DNA of 40,558 nucleotides from an uncultured Caryophanales bacterium (GTDB lineage Bacteria > Bacillota_I > Bacilli_A > RF39 > UBA660), in NCBI GenBank assembly GCA_947564265.1, contig CANOBK010000015.1:1-40558 (forward strand), read 5' to 3'. Shown piece by piece: positions 25,738 to 32,886 of this stretch. A model generated the notes under the pieces. The model ran no database searches. It saw only the letters and a list, made by a program, of their open reading frames with translations, and was not told the origin of the DNA. Within the stretch, counting starts at the first letter, position 1. The number at the start of each line of letters is the position of its first letter. The position numbers and the translations under genes were made by a program.

Positions 25738-25752
25738 CTAATCACCAAGAAT

Positions 25753-25797
25753 ATTATACAAAACTTATAAGAAAAATAAATGACTAATTTGTAAGAA
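25753..25797 (-). promoter_or_regulatory. Promoter region of the two-component genes
   Basis: On the minus strand TATAAT (25753-25758) lies 16 bases before the regulator ATG. No good -35 box is present. TTCTTACAAATT and TTCTTATAAGTT occur 22 bases apart just upstream, which could be a regulator site. Confidence 0.45.
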
Positions 25798-25883
25798 TTA
25801 TAAAACAATTATCAAATTCTTTGATTTAATATTTACACTTTTCAAAGAAAACGTCAAAATTGTATATTGAAACTTTAACAATA

Positions 25884-25892
25884 TGGTATAAT
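25884..25892 (+). promoter_or_regulatory. Extended -10 promoter of the unknown gene at 25918
   Basis: TGGTATAAT (25884-25892) is a TGN-extended -10 box. TTGAAA at 25867 is too close (14 bases) to be an ideal -35. AAGGTGGT follows as ribosome site. Confidence 0.55.
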
Positions 25893-25917
25893 GATTTAAA
25901 AAGGTGGTATTAAAATA

Positions 25918-26670
25918 ATGATTTCAAAAAATTCTATTACTGCAATGGCTCGTCAACAACAAACTTCAAATATGCAATCATATATGAAAGGATATGCAAG
26001 CGATGATAGTTTTCAAGATTACAAACAGATTGAAGAAGACCTTATAAAAGAGAAATTAAAGAAAAGCTTTAGCGATTTTCTAGGTGCATTCGCTAGAATT
26101 ACATATCGTAAAGTTTCTTTAATCAAAGAAAAAAATCAAAATTTTACTGAATTTATGAATGCACAGTATGTTCATCTTAATGAAATAGCAGAATATTTAA
26201 TAATGGCCAATGAAGAATTGTTAAACGACCCTGATTTTGGGACTAAACCCTCAATAAAAAAATTAGGAGAAGAAGGTATCGTAATTAATAGTATACATTC
26301 TTTAGTGAAAATAAGTATGTTCTATATTGCGGGAACTACAAATGAAGAACCAAATATTATTAGAATTGGTATAGCCAAAGGAAATACCTCAAAAAATGTA
26401 TTTATAAATGGAAATATTGATATTTGTAGTGATGGAGAAATCATAATACAGGATTTTGCTAAAACTATTTGTAGAACAAGATGGGCAGAAGGTAAAAAAT
26501 ATGTTCCAGCAACTGATGAAAATGGGAAGATAATTTATGATATTGAAACATCACCAGCAGATATTAGAGATTCTGAAATTGATTTGGAACAAATAGACGA
26601 AATCAAAGATTTCTTTATGCAAATTTTTGAGTTAGCAGATTTAAAAACAAAACGACCAAATACATATTAA
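25918..26670 (+). CDS. Soluble protein of unknown function, 250 residues
   Basis: The frame has its own extended -10 promoter, an AAGGTGG ribosome site and a strong terminator, so it is real. A charged helical N-terminal region (about 1-130, with a Lys/Glu-rich coiled coil around 40-60) is followed by a strand-rich part (about 150-215) and an acidic tail. There is no membrane segment or signal peptide. No family is recognised. It stands as a single plus-strand gene at the border of the accessory stretch, divergent from the two-component operon. Confidence 0.6.
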   Translation: MISKNSITAMARQQQTSNMQSYMKGYASDDSFQDYKQIEEDLIKEKLKKSFSDFLGAFARITYRKVSLIKEKNQNFTEFMNAQYVHLNEIAEYLIMANEELLNDPDFGTKPSIKKLGEEGIVINSIHSLVKISMFYIAGTTNEEPNIIRIGIAKGNTSKNVFINGNIDICSDGEIIIQDFAKTICRTRWAEGKKYVPATDENGKIIYDIETSPADIRDSEIDLEQIDEIKDFFMQIFELADLKTKRPNTY

Positions 26671-26737
26671 AAATCTGAATGACGTCCTAAAAAATAAAAT
26701 AACTTCATTGATATTTAATTTTTTACATTTTCTGAAC

Positions 26738-26766
26738 AAAAATCGAACTTTAAAGGTTCGATTTTT
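26738..26766 (+). terminator. Terminator of the unknown gene at 25918
   Basis: AAAAATCGAAC (26738-26748) pairs with GTTCGATTTTT (26756-26766), an 11-base perfect stem with T-run. The remaining 26767-26941 is AT-rich and I see no gene in it. Confidence 0.85.
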
Positions 26767-26941
26767 CAATTTAATAAAATTTTACATTCATAGCTATCTC
26801 AATTAGGTTAATACATGTTTCACTTCATACTTACCTTTCATTTATTATACATTACTTTTAAACTATTTCCTTCTTCCCTTGCAGACTATAACCATTCCTA
26901 AAATCAAAAAAAACACCTAGTAATTTATAATTATAATTATT

Positions 26942-26976
26942 AAAAAAACAGATAACTATCAATTAATTATCTGTTT
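26942..26976 (-). terminator. Terminator of the DUF3592-like gene
   Basis: On the minus strand AAACAGATAA pairs with TTATCTGTTT across an AT-rich loop and is followed by TTTTTT. Confidence 0.75.
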
Positions 26977-27016
26977 CCATTCTTTACATAGCCTCTTCAT
27001 TTCTTGTGAATTGATA

Positions 27017-27448
27017 TTATGATTGTACTCGTTTCTTTGTTTTCGATTTTGACATATAAGTAGCTGATACCATCAACATCCCAAAAGTTCCAAATAAAAA
27101 TACAAAATAAACTATAGCAACAGGTGAAGTTGATTTAATACCTTCAACGTTTGCATACAGTTTTCCATTAGATAGCAGAGCTTTTACACTTTTTCCCTTA
27201 TAGTATCCAGAAAGTCCATGAACATTTTGTAAATTATACTCTTCTCCCTCATATCTTACTTTAACTTCATAAAAAGTAGTCCTAGAACCAGTTTTCTTAT
27301 TTACAACAGATTTACTAGAAGTATTTGTAACAATTGCTGTAACTTCTTCATAATGAACATCCACATTATTCATTAAAAACCAAAAAACAATTGTCAAAAT
27401 CAAACAAATTCCCGTAATAATCCATAGAACTGCAGTTTTATTTTTCAT
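27017..27448 (-). CDS. DUF3592-like two-span membrane protein
   Basis: The 143-residue protein has a membrane segment at about 8-26, an extracytoplasmic beta-rich domain (about 33-105) with TSSKSVVNKKTGSRTTFYEV and YEGEEYNL, and a second membrane segment near 110-132. This hairpin layout, with a VTAIVTNTS-type first strand, fits DUF3592 proteins, whose function is unknown. A weak AAAGGAT-type ribosome site precedes the ATG. Upstream lies the most decayed copy of the intergenic module that separates the genes in this stretch. Confidence 0.65.
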   Translation of the reverse strand: MKNKTAVLWIITGICLILTIVFWFLMNNVDVHYEEVTAIVTNTSSKSVVNKKTGSRTTFYEVKVRYEGEEYNLQNVHGLSGYYKGKSVKALLSNGKLYANVEGIKSTSPVAIVYFVFLFGTFGMLMVSATYMSKSKTKKRVQS

Positions 27449-27488
27449 ATACCCATCCTTTCTAAAATGTATATTATCTTACTTACAA

Positions 27489-27606
27489 CAATATACAAGT
27501 AATTTCTAAATTAATAAAATTAAATTTACATAAATTATAACAATTTTATCATATTAAAAATCGAAAATAAAAGTTCAAATTTCCTATCAATTTGATGTCC
27601 TAAGGA
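27489..27606 (-). repeat. Intergenic module copy B (most decayed)
   Basis: On the minus strand this contains a decayed tRNA 3'-end-like piece (TTAGGACATCA), then AATTGATAGGAAATT, a weakened hairpin derived from CTCGAAC/GTTCGAG, and an AT-rich leader with TACTTGTATA-like sequence. It aligns along its whole length with copies C (28208-28344) and D (29069-29183). It starts within about 20 bases after the NUDIX stop codon and runs up to the leader of the DUF3592-like gene. Confidence 0.65.
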
Positions 27607-27623
27607 AAGGACGTACAACAACT

Positions 27624-28172
27624 TTAAAATCTAAATAAGAAATTTGTTAAAACTTGATAAATTTCAGATCGCTCAACAAGTTCTTTTTTTTCTATCATTT
27701 TTTGTATTGTTGATAAATCTACAAATTTTACAGCTTGTACTTCTTCCTTTTGGAAATATAAAGTTTTATCATCAACACCTGATGTTCTTAAAATAAAGAA
27801 ATCATAAAATTGTCTTTCGATAAAATCTTCCCTAAATTTTTGTTCTTTTCTAAAACAATACATATATCTAAAATCTTTTATTTCAGTTCTATATCCAAGT
27901 AAAACGCTTACTTCTTCATTTATTTCACGTGCTGCAGCTGATAAAGAATCCTGCCCTGCAGAGATATGCCCTGCAACAGAAATATCCCACATTCCAGCAT
28001 TTTTTTCTTTCTTTTCACTCCTTTGTTGTAATAATATTTCGTTTTTTTCATTTATAATCGCAACTACGATTGCCCTATGCCACAGTCCTCTTTTATGGAC
28101 TTCGCTTCTTGGTAAAACTTCCCCTGTTAGTACTCCATCTTCATTAAGTACATCAATTAATTCAGTAGCCAT
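27624..28172 (-). CDS. NUDIX hydrolase, YfcD/IPP-isomerase-like
   Basis: This 182-residue protein has the layout of YfcD-type NUDIX enzymes: N-terminal ELIDVLNEDG, RGLWHRAI near residue 28, LLQQRS near 48 and the box GHISAGQ...AAAREINEEVSV near 67-89. Two box positions are altered: the first glutamate is Gln and the final glycine is Ser. The REXXEE metal core is intact. These proteins hydrolyse nucleotide-type pyrophosphates or are uncharacterised. GGGAGG precedes the ATG. It is flanked on both sides by copies of the intergenic module and has its own TTGTCA promoter in copy C. Confidence 0.85.
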   Translation of the reverse strand: MATELIDVLNEDGVLTGEVLPRSEVHKRGLWHRAIVVAIINEKNEILLQQRSEKKEKNAGMWDISVAGHISAGQDSLSAAAREINEEVSVLLGYRTEIKDFRYMYCFRKEQKFREDFIERQFYDFFILRTSGVDDKTLYFQKEEVQAVKFVDLSTIQKMIEKKELVERSEIYQVLTNFLFRF

Positions 28173-28207
28173 ATTTATTCCTCCCTTATTTATATATATT
28201 GTTTATG

Positions 28208-28344
28208 ACGGTATACAAGTGTGTTATGAAATTGACAAAATCAATTTCATTTATATAGATTATATTATCATATATTAGGTAAAATGAAAACTCGAATCAT
28301 AAAAGTTCGAGCTTGGTATCAATCTGGTGCCCTAAGGGGGACTT
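28208..28344 (-). repeat. Intergenic module copy C with tRNA 3'-end remnant and promoter
   Basis: The minus strand begins with AGTCCCCCTTAGGGCACCA (28325-28343), directly after the RibD-like stop codon. This reads as the end of a T-loop, a T-stem (CCCCC), a seven-base acceptor strand (TTAGGGC), discriminator A and CCA. GATTGATACC, the hairpin CTCGAAC/TTCGAG and a leader with TTGTCA, 17 bases, TATACC follow; this pair is the likely promoter of the NUDIX gene. No upstream part of the tRNA is present. It aligns with copies B and D. Confidence 0.75.
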
Positions 28345-29039
28345 TATTTTATAACCTGATATTTTAATTGAATATATGAATTTTCTAACTTTGTACATTC
28401 GATTAATTTCAATGCTTTTAATTTATTAAGTTCTCTAGCAGACATTATCGATTCTCCATCTATAAGAGTTGATGTTTCTTTGCCACCTACCAATAATGGA
28501 GCAATCACCACATTTACATAATCGATTAAGTTTTCCCTTAAAAATTTTCCATTTAGTGTTCCGCCAGACTGAATAGTAATAGCTTCTGCATCATATTTTT
28601 TTCTCATATCGATTAGCAAAGCATTTAGATCTAAATCATTATAAAATAATATATCAAGATTTTTATACTTCTCTTGCAATGAATACGCAACATGATTTTT
28701 ATTAGTCGTCACAAGTATAAGTTTATCAACCCAATGACATATATAATCTATACCTTTTTCATTTAAATGCGGTTTATTATCTATAATAATAAACCTGCAA
28801 TCTACTTTATCATGATATTCAGTTCTCTCATTAACTCCAATTTTTGCCATCACTCTACCAGTATTTAGTGAATAAAAGTCTGTAGTTGCTTCAATTTCAT
28901 AATATTGATGCAGTCCTTCTTTAACGCCATCTATTTGACACCAGTCCTTATCTGCATCCAGGTTGTCGTTATTTCCACTACTAATTTTCCCATCTAAAGA
29001 TTCCAACATAAATAATGTTGTTATAGGTTTGTCCTTCAT
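28344..29039 (-). CDS. RibD C-terminal/dihydrofolate-reductase-like protein
   Basis: This 231-residue protein resembles the RibD C-terminal reductase family. It has an N-terminal FMLESLDGKISSG near residue 11, the conserved QSGGTLNGKFLRENLID near 157-173, and PLLVGGKETSTLI near 182. The GG motif binds NADPH in this fold. No other riboflavin gene is nearby and the deaminase half is absent, so it is a stand-alone reductase of unknown substrate. GGAGGTACTT precedes the ATG. It lies between intergenic module copies C and D, directly downstream of tRNA-Leu. Confidence 0.85.
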   Translation of the reverse strand: MKDKPITTLFMLESLDGKISSGNNDNLDADKDWCQIDGVKEGLHQYYEIEATTDFYSLNTGRVMAKIGVNERTEYHDKVDCRFIIIDNKPHLNEKGIDYICHWVDKLILVTTNKNHVAYSLQEKYKNLDILFYNDLDLNALLIDMRKKYDAEAITIQSGGTLNGKFLRENLIDYVNVVIAPLLVGGKETSTLIDGESIMSARELNKLKALKLIECTKLENSYIQLKYQVIK

Positions 29040-29068
29040 AAGTACCTCCTAAACTCACTTATTGATTG

Positions 29069-29183
29069 TGTCAATGCACAAGTGTTTTTTAATTGACAAA
29101 ATTCAATTTAAATCTATAAAAATTATAACATAATTTTAGCCATATTAAAACTCGACCTTAAAAGTTCGAGTTTCCTATCAATC
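29069..29183 (-). repeat. Intergenic module copy D behind tRNA-Leu
   Basis: Directly after the tRNA-Leu CCA end, the minus strand reads GATTGATAGGAAACTCGAAC and closes a hairpin with GTCGAG plus TTTT; this is the tRNA terminator (about 29147-29173). An AT-rich leader follows with TTGAATTTTGTCAATT and AACACTTG, matching copy C base for base in long stretches. It ends at the leader of the RibD-like gene. Confidence 0.75.
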
Positions 29184-29269
29184 TGGTGCGAGAAAAGGGA
29201 CTTGAACCCTCACAGTACAAAACTACTAGCGCCTGAAGCTAGCGCGTCTACCAATTCCGCCATCCTCGC
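29184..29269 (-). tRNA. tRNA-Leu (CAG anticodon)
   Basis: The 86-base minus-strand sequence folds as a class II tRNA. The acceptor GCGAGGA pairs with TTCTCGC, the anticodon stem CTAGC/GCTAG carries loop TTCAGGC (anticodon CAG), a long variable arm follows, and the T-arm is GAGGG-TTCAAGT-CCCTT (TTC loop). The CCA is encoded. It has its own promoter (29281-29309) and terminator hairpin. It is not part of a tRNA cluster. Confidence 0.95.
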
Positions 29270-29280
29270 ATAACAGTATT

Positions 29281-29309
29281 AATATAACATAGACTTTAAT
29301 TTTTTACAA
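29281..29309 (-). promoter_or_regulatory. Promoter of tRNA-Leu
   Basis: TTGTAA (29304-29309), 17 bases, then TATATT (29281-29286) on the minus strand, 11 bases before the tRNA 5' end. Confidence 0.7.
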
Positions 29310-29375
29310 TTGTACAGATACAAACAAAAAGTTCAAACATTAATCAAGTATTTAAAGGAAAATATATAACCACTT

Positions 29376-29929
29376 TTATGGTTTTATATTCCTTTTATAT
29401 TTTTCAATTTTCCTGATATATTTATCGAAATCAATACTTGATACCCTGTTAATAAATTGATCAATCCTTTCTTTCGATAAAATACAATCTACGTAAGGAC
29501 TTCCTGGATAATGTTCACTAGGATAAGCTTTATAATCATTTTCTGTAATGTTATATTTTTCAGATACATAAAGATTTAAATGAGCATACGCAAAATATAA
29601 ATCCTTACAAAAATCTTCATAACTATTACTTAATAAATACTCTCTTGTAAAACATTCTTCAAAAAAGAGATAATCTGTCACTAGATGCAAAAACCAACCA
29701 AACTCAAAATCATCTAAACCCCATGCTCTTTTAAGAAAGAATATAGATTTACTTTACCACGTAGATGACTTACATTATCACTACCACGATTCCTATCAGT
29801 ATAGTGTGATTCATCTTTTTTAACTGTATCTGGATAAAGTGTACCAGCAATTACCTTTTCATAATTCCAATCTCTATGATTTTCTAAATATCGTTTAACA
29901 ATTGCTAGATGAATTGCTGCACAAGCCAT
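29376..29929 (-). pseudogene. Zinc-dependent phospholipase-C-like/HD-like hydrolase gene broken by one frameshift
   Basis: Two frames join into one protein of about 184 residues. The first (29714-29929) starts MACAAIHLAIVKRYLEN with AGAGGTGAT upstream, and has GTLYPD and DESHYTD. After FLKEHG it meets a stop at 29714. The second frame (to 29376) continues upstream of its nominal start as DDFEFGWFLHLVTDYLFF. The break lies in a run of four G at about 29716-29719; one added G restores the frame exactly. Histidine/aspartate motifs (AIHLAI, YPD, SHY, HLVTDYLF) fit bacterial zinc-phospholipase-C-like proteins. It is either a real pseudogene or a homopolymer sequencing error. It lies between tRNA-Arg and tRNA-Leu. 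Confidence 0.72.
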
Positions 29930-29954
29930 AAATATCACCTCTTTCTAATTGATA

Positions 29955-30029
29955 CTGACAACTTTCAATTTAAATATTTTAAAACTCGAACCATAGAAAA
30001 AGTCTAAAAGTTCGAGTTATCATTTAATC
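29955..30029 (-). repeat. Intergenic module copy E behind tRNA-Arg
   Basis: After the tRNA-Arg CCA end, the minus strand reads GATTAAATGATAACTCGAAC, a 17-base loop and GTTCGAG plus TTTT (terminator, about 29984-30017). A shorter AT-rich leader with TTTAAATTGAAAGTTGTCAG follows. It matches copies C and D at the hairpin and at the TTGTCA part, but less along the full length. Confidence 0.6.
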
Positions 30030-30104
30030 TGGTGTCCCCGGTAGGAATCGAACCTACATTTGATCCTTAGGAGGGACCTACACTATCCATTATGTTACGA
30101 GGAC
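30030..30104 (-). tRNA. tRNA-Arg (CCU anticodon)
   Basis: The 75-base minus-strand tRNA has acceptor GTCCTCG paired with CGGGGAC. The anticodon loop CTCCTAA in stem GGTCC/GGATC gives anticodon CCU. The T-arm is GTAGG-TTCGATT-CCTAC and the CCA is encoded. tRNA-Arg(CCU) genes are frequent targets of tyrosine-recombinase elements in other bacteria. No integrase is seen here. Confidence 0.95.
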
Positions 30105-30110
30105 ATAAAA

Positions 30111-30152
30111 TTCATAAGATATTATAACATAATTTTTAACATTCTTATGAAT
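30111..30152. promoter_or_regulatory. tRNA-Arg promoter inside a 9-base inverted repeat
   Basis: TTCATAAGA (30111-30119) and TCTTATGAA (30143-30151) flank the minus-strand TATAAT at 30121-30126, 17 bases before the tRNA 5' end. The inverted repeat could end transcription from the HD gene in either strand. No -35 consensus is evident. Confidence 0.45.
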
Positions 30153-30181
30153 TTTTTAATTTTTAAAAGAAAAGTTTCCTA

Positions 30182-30688
30182 TTATCTAAGATAATTTAGG
30201 AAACATACAAACATAAATGACATTGCTGCAGATAATTGGTGTCTAATACTATAGAATCTTTCACCAATTGATACAGCGTCATCTACAGCATCTACTAGCC
30301 AACTTTCTAGATATTTTGGAACTTTAGGAGAAACTGGAAACATATGAGTTAAAATAATATCACTTTCCAAATCTGATAATTCAAAATATTCTTTTGCATT
30401 CTCTAAAGCATACTCTGGGTGTTTCATTAAAGTTTTTAATTTCGTTTTCTTTTCTTCCCCTTCATTTACTTCGAAGAAAAAATCATGTAAAAGTGCTCCT
30501 CTTGCAATCTTTTCATAATCTAAAGTAAGCATTTTACCTATTTTATAAGAATAATAGGAAACTCTTAGAGAATGATCCATTCGATTATTACCATGATGAA
30601 CGATAGTTCCCAATTTTTTGAATTCTTTATGTTCTAAGATATCTTGGACTAGAGATGTGTAGTCTTCTTTATTTGTATGATTTTTCAT
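30182..30688 (-). CDS. HD-domain hydrolase
   Basis: This 168-residue protein carries an HD-type metal site: HHGNNRMDHSLRVS near residue 28 supplies the first histidine, ALLHDFF near 64 is the HD pair, and VDAVDDAVS near 128 holds the late aspartate. In this family such proteins are phosphohydrolases of nucleotides; the substrate here is unknown. GGGGTGA lies just before the ATG at 30688, so I reject the longer frame that begins in the intergenic region. It follows comEC after a terminator and precedes the tRNA-Arg. Confidence 0.82.
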   Translation of the reverse strand: MKNHTNKEDYTSLVQDILEHKEFKKLGTIVHHGNNRMDHSLRVSYYSYKIGKMLTLDYEKIARGALLHDFFFEVNEGEEKKTKLKTLMKHPEYALENAKEYFELSDLESDIILTHMFPVSPKVPKYLESWLVDAVDDAVSIGERFYSIRHQLSAAMSFMFVCFLNYLR

Positions 30689-30752
30689 ATAGTCACCCCA
30701 ATAAATATTACTCCAATCCATTCCATTATAACACAAAAATAGAATTATCAAT

Positions 30753-30776
30753 AAAAAAAGGAGAATTTTCTCCTTA
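30753..30776 (-). terminator. Terminator after comEC
   Basis: On the minus strand AAGGAGAAAATTCTCCTT forms a perfect stem followed by TTTTTATT. It lies about 40 bases after the comEC stop codon. Confidence 0.75.
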
Positions 30777-30813
30777 TCTATGTAAAGCGCTTTTTCAAGC
30801 GACTTACTATATA

Positions 30814-32886
30814 TTATGGCGAAAATAAGGAAAAAGTTACATTTTTTTGAAATTTTATAAAAATACTTCCATCTTCACTTGTCATATAAATAGATTTAGA
30901 ATTATCTTTTAAGCGGTCCACTACCTCTTGATTAGGATGACCATAAAAATTATTTTTCCCAACAGAAATAAGAGAATATTTTGGCTTTACTTCTTGAAGT
31001 AGTTTTAAACTAGTACTAGTTTTAGAGCCATGATGCCCTACTTTTAGAAAGAGAAGTTCGGGAACCCGATACTTTTCTATCATATAACTTTCTGATTCTA
31101 CGGTAGCATCTCCCGTTAAAAGAAAGGAAAATTCACTAATTATGCCAAGAAGAACAATACTACTACTATTTTCAGAAATCATCTCTTTATTTAAAGAAAA
31201 GAAAGAAAAATTGCCAATTTGAAATGAGTCCCCTTCTTTCAAGGTATCATAGTATATTTTGTTTCTTTCTAATTGACTTTTTAATTTTTCCTCTTCTGCT
31301 GTACTACTTCCCTCATTAAAATAAACCTTTTTAACTGACATCTCTTGAATTAAGGAAAAAGCCTCCCCTAAATGATCATAATCTCCATGTGTTAAACAGA
31401 GTACATCGAGTTTCCGAATTCCTAAGGATGAAAGTAATGGTTTTAGTTTTTTCTGATAGATAGTTCCCTGTTTTTGATAATAGTTTCCACCTGTATCAAC
31501 TAGCATTGTTTGATTATGAGAATGAATTAACAAAGAATCCCCTTGACCTACATCAATCATTAAAAAATAAGATTGAGGAAAGAAAAAATTCCAGTGATAA
31601 AGAACTACTATTAAAATAATAATAATCCCTATCATCTTTCTAATATGAAATCTCTTTAAAAATAGAAAGAGACACAGATAATATAGTAAAATCCACCATA
31701 TTGGTGGTCGATGAAAAATGACAATCAAGAAGTCAAAGGTTTGTAGAATCCTAGAGACTCCTTCAAACCATTCTCCTAAAATATATCCTAGAAAGGAAAG
31801 TGGTGGCAAAAAGAAAGAGAATAATTGAATCGGAAAAAAAATCATGGTTACAAAAGGAACTAAAAACAAATTCCAAACAATACTTAAAAAATTAATAGAA
31901 AAATAATAATAAAGTGCAATGGGTAGACTAACTGAAAAGGCAAAAATAGAAAAGGAAAGAGCACGAAAAAAGGAATTTTGATTTTGAAAAAGTTCTCTCC
32001 CCTCACATAAGAAAAAGCTCAAGACTAGAGAAAATTGAAATCCTATATCAAATAAATAAAAGGGTTTCCAAAATAAAATAGTTACAATCATAAAAAAGAA
32101 ACATCGAAGTTCCGACCAATCTAGTTTTAAGTAGTTAGAAAGTGCCTTGAATTCCCAAAATAAAAAAGCACGACAGGCGGATGGGATAAAATCAACAAGA
32201 TAAAGATAACCCAATAAAAATACATTTAGTAGAATTAGCGACCCTAAATGGTTCTTTCTTTTTAGTATTAGATAAGAAATGATTTCGATGAGAAAAGAAA
32301 AATGCATTCCTGAGATGGAAAACAAATGACTAATACCATTCACTTGAAAGCCTTCTCGATCAGAATGCTCAATTTTAGAAGAATCACCTAATATAAACAA
32401 AGATAAGTAGTCATGATTTTTTCTTTTCGAAATGATAGAAATTAATCCTCTTTTGAAGTTTAAAGCAATATTCTTACTCTTTCCAATGATACTGATACTT
32501 TCAGCCTCAAAAAACACCTTTTCCCTATGGTACCATAGGTAATATTTATAATTAAATCCATTCGGAATTGTATTATTCTGGGGTTTACAAAACTTTCCGA
32601 TTGCCATGATGTTATCCCCTACTTGTATATCACTAAATTGATTTAGAAAAATACGAAGGTTGGGCTTTCCAATTTCCTGAACCCACACTTCTACTCTTTC
32701 CTCTTTTTGTTTTACTTTTTTCACAACTCCATAAACCTTAGTATCACTCTCTTGAAAAGAATCCGAAAGTGGCCTTGTAACAGAATAAAGCCAAAATAAA
32801 AGTCCAAAAAATAAGAGAATGCCAAGAAAAAAATTAGAGCATAATATATGGTTCCACTTTGGCAAAAACAGCTTCTCCGATTCCAC
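30814..32886 (-). CDS. comEC: Competence DNA-uptake channel ComEC/Rec2
   Basis: This 690-residue membrane protein carries single-stranded DNA across the membrane during transformation. It has N-terminal membrane segments, a small extracellular beta domain (about 45-130), and the multi-span competence domain (about 150-430) with HLFSISGMHFSFL. The C-terminal metallo-beta-lactamase-like domain has LTHGDYDHLG near 500 and GHHGS near 630. The frame starts with GTG at 32886, overlapping comEA by 53 bases and without a clear ribosome site. A TTG at 32865 preceded by GGAGAAG is an alternative. It is co-transcribed with comEA. Confidence 0.93.
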   Translation of the reverse strand: MESEKLFLPKWNHILCSNFFLGILLFFGLLFWLYSVTRPLSDSFQESDTKVYGVVKKVKQKEERVEVWVQEIGKPNLRIFLNQFSDIQVGDNIMAIGKFCKPQNNTIPNGFNYKYYLWYHREKVFFEAESISIIGKSKNIALNFKRGLISIISKRKNHDYLSLFILGDSSKIEHSDREGFQVNGISHLFSISGMHFSFLIEIISYLILKRKNHLGSLILLNVFLLGYLYLVDFIPSACRAFLFWEFKALSNYLKLDWSELRCFFFMIVTILFWKPFYLFDIGFQFSLVLSFFLCEGRELFQNQNSFFRALSFSIFAFSVSLPIALYYYFSINFLSIVWNLFLVPFVTMIFFPIQLFSFFLPPLSFLGYILGEWFEGVSRILQTFDFLIVIFHRPPIWWILLYYLCLFLFLKRFHIRKMIGIIIILIVVLYHWNFFFPQSYFLMIDVGQGDSLLIHSHNQTMLVDTGGNYYQKQGTIYQKKLKPLLSSLGIRKLDVLCLTHGDYDHLGEAFSLIQEMSVKKVYFNEGSSTAEEEKLKSQLERNKIYYDTLKEGDSFQIGNFSFFSLNKEMISENSSSIVLLGIISEFSFLLTGDATVESESYMIEKYRVPELLFLKVGHHGSKTSTSLKLLQEVKPKYSLISVGKNNFYGHPNQEVVDRLKDNSKSIYMTSEDGSIFIKFQKNVTFSLFSP

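Noticed and set aside
26671-26700. AATCTGAATGACGTCCTAAA after the gene at 25918, faintly like the tRNA-end part of the modules
   Set aside because: No CTCGAAC hairpin or leader accompanies it and the match is too short.
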